Positions 54,429 through 61,062 of a stretch of 64,000 nt of DNA are shown here, one piece after another. Position 1 is the stretch's first letter, and each line of letters starts with the position of its first letter. Both the position numbers and the translations under genes were made by a program. Under the pieces are notes generated by a model. The model saw only the letters and a list, made by a program, of their open reading frames with translations, was not told where the DNA came from and searched no databases. Where the stretch lies: contig JBGCFP010000096.1 of the NCBI GenBank assembly GCA_045107005.1, positions 7,587-71,586 on the forward strand, given 5' to 3'. The DNA comes from JBCCMA01 sp045107005 (lineage in GTDB: Bacteria > Pseudomonadota > Gammaproteobacteria > Steroidobacterales > JBCCMA01).

Positions 54429-54992
54429 TCAGCCGGCCCCACCTGGGTGCATGACATCGTAGAGCTCACCGCGATGCTCGCGCAGCTCTTCGGCCGTCAG
54501 ACTGTCGAGTTCGTGGGGAAAAACCAGCCACTCATCGGTGCTGTGAACATAATAATGCGGCACCATATCGGTTTGATTGCGCTTGGGCTTGAACCAGGGC
54601 ACGGCCACGCGCACGTTGTCCGGCATGTTTTTGCGCGCCATCAGGCGCAGTTGCTCGATCACCGAGACGATGGTGTTGCCCGTGTCGAACACGTCGTCAA
54701 CGATCAGGACACTGTCATCGTGGCGGATTTTTTTGACGATGTAGTTCAGCCCGTGCACGCGCACTTTGCCGTCGATTTGCTCCGTGCCCGAATACGATGA
54801 GGTTCGGATGGCAATGTGATCCGCATCGACACCGCAATACGCCATCATTTCCTGCAGTGCCATGCCGACGGGCGTACCGCCGCGCCAGATGGCGACAATC
54901 AGCGTGGGACGAAACTGATCGCGCAGCACGACCCCGCCCAGACGGAAGGAGTCCAACAGAAGCTCTTGGGCTGATAGTATCTTTTTGTCCAT
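54429..54992 (-). CDS. Phosphoribosyltransferase (hypoxanthine/guanine type), paralogue A
   Basis: 187 residues. PRPP-binding signature VLIVDDVFDTGNT and the N-terminal IWRGGTPVG loop are diagnostic of type I PRTases; SSYSGTEQ is a flexible loop. Closest in pattern to the hypoxanthine/xanthine-guanine group, converting base plus PRPP to nucleotide. It is divergent from a clear paralogue 48 bases away. The base specificity cannot be read from sequence. Confidence 0.85.
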   Translation of the reverse strand: MDKKILSAQELLLDSFRLGGVVLRDQFRPTLIVAIWRGGTPVGMALQEMMAYCGVDADHIAIRTSSYSGTEQIDGKVRVHGLNYIVKKIRHDDSVLIVDDVFDTGNTIVSVIEQLRLMARKNMPDNVRVAVPWFKPKRNQTDMVPHYYVHSTDEWLVFPHELDSLTAEELREHRGELYDVMHPGGAG

Positions 54993-55040
54993 GGGGCCAT
55001 GATACCTCAAGGCGCCCCGTCCATAAGAGCTCGAGAATTA

Positions 55041-55637
55041 ATGAAACGCAGAATTATCCAGGCTGACGACTTCCTCCTCGACTCGTTCCGACTCGCGCGC
55101 AAAGTCTATGACGGCGGTTTTCGACCCGATTTTCTGGTCGGCCTCTGGCGTGGTGGCAGCGCGGTGGGTATCGCGGTGCAGGAAGGGCTGGACCACCTGG
55201 GCGTCAAAACCGATCACATTAGTGTGCGCACGTCGTATGAAGGTCGCGACGCCTACGCGCGCATGATCGGCGCCAGCGCCGAGATTCGCGTGCACGGCTT
55301 GCAGTATTTGATCGAAAACCTGAACTCCGAAAACTCGCTGCTGATCGTCGACGACGTTTACGGCACCGGCTCCAGCACGCGTGAGGTCATTCGACGTCTA
55401 ACAAAAAAGCTGCGGCGCAATTTGCCGCACGATATTCGGGTGGCAGCCGTGTGGCACCGCCCGGGCGAACGCACCGAAAAAGCGCCTGACTATTTCGTGC
55501 ACGAAACCGAAGACTGGCTGGTGCTGCCTTACGAACTGACCGGGCTTTCCATTGAAGAGATCGCCGAGAAGAAAGAGGGGCTGGACGAGGTGGTTAAAGA
55601 GTTAGCCGACGTCTTGCCGAGCAAGTCGCGCGCTTGA
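55041..55637 (+). CDS. Phosphoribosyltransferase (hypoxanthine/guanine type), paralogue B
   Basis: 198 residues, same fold as the divergent neighbour: FLLDSFRLARKVYDGGFRPDFLVGLWRGGSAVG matches its LLLDSFRLGG...IWRGGTPVG, and the PRPP motif is LLIVDDVYGTGSST. The C-terminus (HETEDWLVLPYEL) also parallels the partner's HSTDEWLVFPHEL. The first in-frame start upstream (54999) is unlikely, since ATG 55041 starts the conserved region. The two may be isozymes with different base preference or subunits of one enzyme. Confidence 0.85.
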   Translation: MKRRIIQADDFLLDSFRLARKVYDGGFRPDFLVGLWRGGSAVGIAVQEGLDHLGVKTDHISVRTSYEGRDAYARMIGASAEIRVHGLQYLIENLNSENSLLIVDDVYGTGSSTREVIRRLTKKLRRNLPHDIRVAAVWHRPGERTEKAPDYFVHETEDWLVLPYELTGLSIEEIAEKKEGLDEVVKELADVLPSKSRA

Positions 55638-55772
55638 TCAGGTCACGCCTGCGGGCAACGTCAATATCTGGGCCACGAAGCTAACGGAAGGCGGCATGCG
55701 GGCGCGTCAAATTAATGCATTGAACATGAGCAAATGGTGTGAGAATTTCATGACAACACAAGGCAACAGATC

Positions 55773-56552
55773 GTGAAAATAATTGCCACATTGGCCGCCC
55801 TGCTCCTGACGGCGGCTGTCCACGCCGGGCCGGCAAAAACGATTTACACCATCGGCAACAGTCTGACCGAAGATACGGCACCGTGGTTGTACGCTGACGC
55901 GTGGCACGTGTTCTGTTCGAGAAATCTGGCGTTCATCTATGAATTCCCGGACCAGCACTGCAACGCGAGCTCGACGCCGTGGCCGGATGCGCTGACCAAG
56001 CAGCAGTATGAGTTTGTGACGGTACAACCGTTCAACGGCACCAGCCTGCAGGAAGACTTCGAGTTGATTAGCCTGTGGATGCTGATGCAGCCGCGTGCAA
56101 CGTTCGTGGTGCACTCAGGGTGGGCGGAGCACGCCCTGCACAATGACTCGTACAACGCCGAGAGCATAAAACTGATGGTCCACTCACCCGCGTATTTCTC
56201 GGCGCTGGTAGAGATGCTGCGCGAGCGCTTCGGCTATCACCGGGTGCGGTTTAACCCGGCCTTTGAGGCGAACGAGCGAATCCGGCGCGACATTCTCAGC
56301 GGCGTCGCGCCGTTCTCCATGTTCGACGATTTGTTCCTCGACAGTATTCACATGACGCGAAAAACCGGTCGGTATCTACAGCACAATTTGATGCGTCGAA
56401 CGCTGGGCATGCCGCCGAGCGCAGAAGGCTTTGCGACGGTTGCGCCCCACGTGCGGGTATACCTGGACGGCGTGGTCGACGCGGTGTCAACGCGCAAGCC
56501 GGTGACGGTGGGAGGCAGTCGGCGATCTGCGCCGAAAGAGGGTTTTTTCTAG
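55773..56552 (+). CDS. Secreted SGNH/GDSL-like protein of unknown function
   Basis: 259 residues from a GTG with an AAGG ribosome site. Signal peptide 1-19 (LTAAVHAG). A nucleophile-like YTIGNSLTED (Ser ~29) and a C-terminal DSIHMTRKTGRYL (Asp..His) suggest an SGNH-hydrolase fold; the middle carries HSGWAEHALH. The family assignment is tentative because the Gly and Asn blocks are not obvious. The last 25 residues are basic and low in structure. No neighbour explains it. Confidence 0.6.
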   Translation: MKIIATLAALLLTAAVHAGPAKTIYTIGNSLTEDTAPWLYADAWHVFCSRNLAFIYEFPDQHCNASSTPWPDALTKQQYEFVTVQPFNGTSLQEDFELISLWMLMQPRATFVVHSGWAEHALHNDSYNAESIKLMVHSPAYFSALVEMLRERFGYHRVRFNPAFEANERIRRDILSGVAPFSMFDDLFLDSIHMTRKTGRYLQHNLMRRTLGMPPSAEGFATVAPHVRVYLDGVVDAVSTRKPVTVGGSRRSAPKEGFF

Positions 56553-56575
56553 CCTGCGCAGTGCAGTGAAAAAAA

Positions 56576-56651
<76 letters not shown>

Positions 56652-56680
56652 CCCGAGGAGGCGGAAGTGTAATAGAAAGA

Positions 56681-56709
56681 CCGCGCTCGTTGCAACGCAG
56701 CGAGCGCGG
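56681..56709 (-). terminator. Terminator of the Fur-like gene
   Basis: 9-bp perfect stem CCGCGCTCG/CGAGCGCGG with an 11-base loop, followed on minus by TCTTTCTATT, between the Fur-like stop and tRNA-Thr. Confidence 0.6.
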
Positions 56710-56720
56710 CCGCGGTCACA

Positions 56721-57143
56721 CTAGGCCGACATGGCCGCCCTGCGCACTCGAATGACCACATCAACGCCGTCCGCCTTCGTGCCCTCAGGGAGAGCCGGCA
56801 TGTGTCCCAGCGCGATCAATTCGGCAGGAATATCGAACAGTTCCTTCGTCTCGACATTGTAAAAGTGATGGTGATTGCCCGTGGCGGAGTCGTAGAAGGT
56901 CCGCTCCGGGTCGACATGCACCGTGCCCAGGAGTCCTTCCTGCACGAACATATTTAAAGTGTTGTACACCGTGGCTTTCGAGACATTGCGCTCATTGGCC
57001 TTGAGCCGCTCAATGATCTGATCGGCCGACAGATGCTGAGGTGCTGAAAACAGCACTTCACCGATGTCGAGACGCTGGCTGGTTGCTGCAACGCCATGTT
57101 CTGCGAGTTTTTTCTTGGTTCGTTCTCTTATTTCCTGTTCCAC
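56721..57143 (-). CDS. Cysteine-free Fur/Irr-like regulator
   Basis: About 140 residues, Fur superfamily: winged helix (VAATSQRLDIGEVLF...SKATVYNTLNMFVQEGLL) and a dimerisation/metal domain with HHHFYNVETKEL. There is not a single cysteine, so the structural Zn site of Fur, Zur and PerR is absent; the HHH segment recalls Irr (iron/heme-responsive) rather than Fur. GTG at 57143 has GGGAG with a 9-base gap; a TTG at 57149 is possible. It probably senses iron, heme or peroxide; targets unknown. Confidence 0.8.
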   Translation of the reverse strand: MEQEIRERTKKKLAEHGVAATSQRLDIGEVLFSAPQHLSADQIIERLKANERNVSKATVYNTLNMFVQEGLLGTVHVDPERTFYDSATGNHHHFYNVETKELFDIPAELIALGHMPALPEGTKADGVDVVIRVRRAAMSA

Positions 57144-57426
57144 GTTCAATGACTCCCGCTCTTCACAATGGTTATTTCCGGACTCTCCGTAGTCACGTCG
57201 CCGCTGCGGCCAGCGATGCGCTCGGATGACTGCGATCGACCGTCTGCCGGTGTGCTGTGGCGTCCATTGAAGACCGCTGTCATAAAGTTAATACCGAGTC
57301 TGGTATCAGAATGGGTCAAATTTTTTCAGATTGGGCAAAAATGGGCGGAAAACCACGGATTCGGGGCTTTCTGGCACGCGTTAGCGTTGGCTAAGCTTGG
57401 GTTTGGTCGGATCAGGGAGGGACCAA

Positions 57427-57984
57427 ATGCCGGATCAATCCAGACGTATTCGCGGCGTGACCGTACTCGAGCTACTGGTGACGCTGGGCATCGCCGCCCT
57501 TCTGACCGGCTACGCGGTGCCGGCATTTACCCGGTTAGTGGCCAGCAATCGACAAGTCGCCACGGTCAATCAGCTACTGGGCGCCGTTCAGATGGCCAGA
57601 ACGCTGGCGATCGCCCGCCATCAGGAATTCGTGCTGTGCCCCGATAACGGCCAGAATCGCTGCGCCACGGGCACCGATGAGTGGACGGACGGCTATCTGA
57701 TTTTCGTCAACGAGCCGGCGGGGCGGCCCTATCAGGTGGATTCAGACAGCGATCTGGTTGCCGCCCGGGCCCTTCCAGAAGGCGTGACGGTGTGGGCCAA
57801 CCGGTCGGCGTATGTGTTCCGACCGCTGGCTGTGCGCTCGAGCAACGGCACGTTTCGCGTCTGCGACCCAACGGGCCGCATTGCCCCCCGGGCCGTTGTG
57901 GTCAGCGTCACGGGCCGGCCGAGGATCTCGAGCAAGCTGCCGGACGGCACACCGATCCCTTGCCCATCGTCCAATTTGCCTTGA
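57427..57984 (+). CDS. Type IV minor pilin, FimT/GspH-like (first copy)
   Basis: 185 residues. Class III signal with processing after Gly: RIRG^VTVLELLV; the usual Phe at +1 is Val, while Glu at +5 is kept. GspH/FimT-like beta domain with two Cys (LCPDNGQNRC, VCDPTG). GGGAGG ribosome site 7 bases before ATG 57427. First gene of the minor pilin cluster; probably part of the pilus-initiating complex. Confidence 0.88.
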   Translation: MPDQSRRIRGVTVLELLVTLGIAALLTGYAVPAFTRLVASNRQVATVNQLLGAVQMARTLAIARHQEFVLCPDNGQNRCATGTDEWTDGYLIFVNEPAGRPYQVDSDSDLVAARALPEGVTVWANRSAYVFRPLAVRSSNGTFRVCDPTGRIAPRAVVVSVTGRPRISSKLPDGTPIPCPSSNLP

Positions 57985-58123
57985 ATCATGCGCGTCCCGC
58001 TGCATTGCGCCACTCGACGAACAAGATCTGAATACCGCTTGTCGGTACGCACCGACCGTTTGTCGGAATTGAGACTCGGATCACAGAATCCCCCGATACA
58101 CTCGCGAGCGAGGGGGACTGATT

Positions 58124-58693
58124 ATGCAAAACAGGAAAGCTGGCGGGTTTACGCTGGTCGAAACCATGTTCGTGGTCACCATTGCCGCCATCGGGCTGGC
58201 CATCGGTGTGCCGTCGTTCAGCAATTTGATGAAGCGCAACCGTATCACCGCGAGTATTAATGAGGTGATCACGGGATTTCAGCTCGCCCGCTCGGAAGCG
58301 GCGAAGCGCAGTCAACCGGTCACCGTATGTCAGACCGACTCGCCACCCAGCACCGCGGCCGCTGACATCGAATGTGCGCCCGGCGGTGATTGGAACATCG
58401 GCATGATCGCGTTTGTCGACGCCAACGCCGACGGCGACCGCGACGATGACGACGAAATTCTGTTCTATCGCGGCGAAATGCCTGACAACATTTTTGTCAA
58501 CGTCTCTGACGATTTGGCCGACGGGCTGACCTACGGCGCCGACGGCTTCCCAAGTGCCCTGCTCAACGCATCTCAAATGGTGTTTTGCGATGAGGAAGAC
58601 GATCAGACGCGCCGTGCGGTGATCAGCATGTCGGTCACAGGGCGACCTGCCACGGCCCGCTCGATGACCGTATCCGGAGATTTGGAATGTTAA
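58124..58693 (+). CDS. fimT: Type IV minor pilin, FimT/GspH-like (second copy)
   Basis: 189 residues. Signal KAGG^FTLVETMFVVTIAA with Phe+1 and Glu+5. Beta domain GDWNIGMIAFVDANADGDRDDDDEIL has a calcium-like Asp-rich loop, an unusual acidic insertion. GAGGGGGA ribosome site 6-7 bases upstream. It overlaps pilV by 7 bases. Confidence 0.9.
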   Translation: MQNRKAGGFTLVETMFVVTIAAIGLAIGVPSFSNLMKRNRITASINEVITGFQLARSEAAKRSQPVTVCQTDSPPSTAAADIECAPGGDWNIGMIAFVDANADGDRDDDDEILFYRGEMPDNIFVNVSDDLADGLTYGADGFPSALLNASQMVFCDEEDDQTRRAVISMSVTGRPATARSMTVSGDLEC

Positions 58694-59214
58694 TGAAGAC
58701 CAGACCGTCACAGAGCGGCTTCTCGTTGATCGAAGTGTTAATCGCGCTGGTGGTGTTATCCATCGGACTGATGGGCATTGCGTCCATGCAGGTTGTGGGT
58801 TTGCAGTTTAACCAGCAGGCGCTGACCACGACGCGAGCCATTGAACTGGCATCGGATATGGCCGATCGCATTCGTGCTAATCCCAACGCGTTCATTGATC
58901 CAACAACGCCGGGCGATGCGTATGAGGATGCAAGTTTTAACGCGCCGGGATCGGCAGCGCCTTTCGCCTGCGCCGATACGGTTGGCAACACGGTCACCAG
59001 TCTCAACGATTGCACCAAGGCCAATCTGGCCGCGTACGACATCTGGCAGTGGAAGACCGCGCTGCAAGCCTCCAGCGGCAGCGGGCTGGCCGCCGGGGCG
59101 GGCGCCATCACCCACGATTGGAATGCAGACCGACAATTCTCCACCTACACCATCGACGTACGCTGGTCGGAGCGCGGCGAAGATGCGCACTATGTATTGG
59201 AAGTCCGGCTATGA
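58687..59214 (+). CDS. pilV: Type IV minor pilin PilV
   Basis: 175 residues. Signal SQSG^FSLIEVLIALVVLSIGLMGIA with Glu+5. QFNQQALTTTRAIELASDMADRIRANP is typical PilV. Its stop overlaps the pilW start by 4 bases. Minor pilin of the FimU-PilVWX complex that primes pilus assembly with PilY1. Confidence 0.93.
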   Translation: MLMKTRPSQSGFSLIEVLIALVVLSIGLMGIASMQVVGLQFNQQALTTTRAIELASDMADRIRANPNAFIDPTTPGDAYEDASFNAPGSAAPFACADTVGNTVTSLNDCTKANLAAYDIWQWKTALQASSGSGLAAGAGAITHDWNADRQFSTYTIDVRWSERGEDAHYVLEVRL

Positions 59215-60185
59215 ACGTGCGTCAGCAGCAGTCAGGGATCAGCCTGATCGAACTGATGGTCGCGTTGACCATCGGCGTCGTGCTGATTGGCGGCGCGTTC
59301 TCGGTCTACATCAACGGTCGCGCCACCTACACGTTGAACGAAACCATCGCCCGGATGCAGGAGAACGCCAACTTCGCGCTCAAGTATCTGGAGCGTGATA
59401 TCCAGCTTGCCGGGTTGTGGGGCACGCACACGGCGACCGGTGCCATCGACGGTCGCGCGACAGACGTGGCGGCGACCAATAATCCGATCGCCGGCATACC
59501 GGTGGATTGCGGTGCCGACTGGCCGATTTTTTTGGCGCGCTACGTTGAGGGTTCGAACAACGAACCGCCAGTGTGGGACTGCATCGGCGACGTCAACGTC
59601 GACTATGTGGAAAATTCCGACGCACTGGCTGTGCGTCGCGTCGAGCCCACACCGGTTGCCACCGCCGATTTACAGGCGGGACAGGTTTATATCCGCACGT
59701 CGCTGTCACCGCGCGGCCAGTTGTTTTTGGGGAACGTGGAACCGGGCGGCTTCGCGGACGACGCCCGCAACTTCGAGCTGCGCGCACACGCGTATTACGT
59801 GAGCCCCAATTCGCTCAGCAGCAGCGACGACGTACCGGTGCCCGCACTGCGTCGCGTCGAACTGATCAACGGCCCGGCGATGCGTGACACCGACATCGTA
59901 CCGGGCGTCGAGAACTTTCAAGTTCAGTTTGGCGTGCGGCCTGCCGCCGACGGCACGGCCCCTGGCGCCGTGGTCTACGTAAACCCGGACAGTGATCTGC
60001 TCGACACCGCGCGGGTTGTGTCGGTACGCATCTGGGTTCTCGTGCGTTCGGAGCAGCCAGAGACCGGCTACCAGGACAACGCGACTTACACGATGGGTGA
60101 CCTGGAGTTCGTGCCCGCGGCAAACGTCCGTGACCATCGCCGACTGCTCGTAACCCGCACCATTGATATTCGAAACCGGATTTGA
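59211..60185 (+). CDS. pilW: Type IV minor pilin PilW
   Basis: 324 residues. Signal QQSG^ISLIELMVALTIGVVLIGG (Ile+1, Glu+5). Large beta-rich domain with ARMQENANFALKYLERDIQLAG, as in PilW. The frame is open in pilV antisense-independent sequence upstream, but ATG 59211 begins the conserved start. One of the PilVWX-PilY1 tip complex subunits. Confidence 0.93.
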   Translation: MNVRQQQSGISLIELMVALTIGVVLIGGAFSVYINGRATYTLNETIARMQENANFALKYLERDIQLAGLWGTHTATGAIDGRATDVAATNNPIAGIPVDCGADWPIFLARYVEGSNNEPPVWDCIGDVNVDYVENSDALAVRRVEPTPVATADLQAGQVYIRTSLSPRGQLFLGNVEPGGFADDARNFELRAHAYYVSPNSLSSSDDVPVPALRRVELINGPAMRDTDIVPGVENFQVQFGVRPAADGTAPGAVVYVNPDSDLLDTARVVSVRIWVLVRSEQPETGYQDNATYTMGDLEFVPAANVRDHRRLLVTRTIDIRNRI

Positions 60186-60189
60186 CGCC

Positions 60190-60684
60190 ATGAAGACACT
60201 CTCTTTTTCAGCACGACGACAGCACGGGGCCGCACTGGCCATCGGGCTGATCCTGCTGCTCATTCTCACTGTCCTGGGTGTATCCGGTCTGGGTACTGCC
60301 ACCACCGAAGTGCGGCTGGCTGACAACAACAAGCAGCGTGAGTACGCGTTTCAAGCTGCCGAGTCGGCGATGCGCACCACGTTGCTAAACGGTGGCTTGA
60401 TCACGATCGACGGCACCGAGCTCGAAAACGATTTGGTTCGAGACGTCGTCACCAACTTCACGTTTGACCACAACAACGCGGCTGGCTCCATGGCGGACGC
60501 CGGCGTCGATGTGAACGTCACCACGCTGTACCGCGGCCGGGGGTTGCCAAGCAGCGCCGCCTGCGGTCAGTACGACATTGCGAGAACATCCATGGTGCAC
60601 ATGTTGATCGACAGCCGGGCGACCGGCGCGCGCGGCGCGACCAGTGTGGTCCGCCAGGGCTTCTGCGTTCCGGCACCACGGTAA
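60190..60684 (+). CDS. pilX: Type IV pilus protein PilX
   Basis: 164 residues. N-terminal PilX-type signal QHGAALAIGLILLLILTVLGVSGL with the conserved GTATTEVRLADNNKQREYAFQAAESAMR. No Glu at +5, as normal for PilX. Start at 60190, 4 bases after pilW stop. Likely links minor pilins to PilY1. Confidence 0.9.
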   Translation: MKTLSFSARRQHGAALAIGLILLLILTVLGVSGLGTATTEVRLADNNKQREYAFQAAESAMRTTLLNGGLITIDGTELENDLVRDVVTNFTFDHNNAAGSMADAGVDVNVTTLYRGRGLPSSAACGQYDIARTSMVHMLIDSRATGARGATSVVRQGFCVPAPR

Positions 60685-60697
60685 GGACACGAATTTT

Positions 60698-61057
60698 ATG
60701 AACCGTAATACAGAACACCATTCACTGACGAGGTTGCGCATGATTCACCGAGCATTGCTTGCGTTGGGTATCGCGCTGTGCGCGTCACTGGCCAGCGCCA
60801 ACTACACCGTGTTTGAAGTATTGGAGGGCGCGGCAGAGGTCGAGCGTCTCGTGCTTAAAGCGTCCAACAGCCAGATTGTGTACACGCGCGAGTGCGACGA
60901 GTGCGCGATGCTGGCGTTAAGCGTGAATAACCAGACCCAGTTTTTTAAAGGATCGACCCCTATTACGCTGACCACCGCGACGGGGCTGACCGGCGGCGCG
61001 ACCGTCTTTTTCGACCAGAGCGAGCGCATCGTGTCGCGCATCGTGTTTTGGCAGTGA
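60698..61057 (+). CDS. Small secreted protein between pilX and pilY1
   Basis: 119 residues (or 105 from ATG 60740) with a signal peptide (LLALGIALCASLASA). The mature part NYTVFEVLEGAAEVERLVLKAS carries a CDEC cysteine pair and ends VFFDQSERIVSRIVFWQ. AAGGA lies ~11 bases before the ATG. I do not recognise the family. Location suggests a role with PilX/PilY1 at the pilus tip. Confidence 0.7.
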   Translation: MNRNTEHHSLTRLRMIHRALLALGIALCASLASANYTVFEVLEGAAEVERLVLKASNSQIVYTRECDECAMLALSVNNQTQFFKGSTPITLTTATGLTGGATVFFDQSERIVSRIVFWQ

Positions 61058-61062
61058 GCATC

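Noticed and set aside
57372..57386. Sigma-54-like TGGCACG...GC upstream of the minor pilin cluster
   Set aside because: The GG-GC spacing is one base short of the strict sigma-54 distance.
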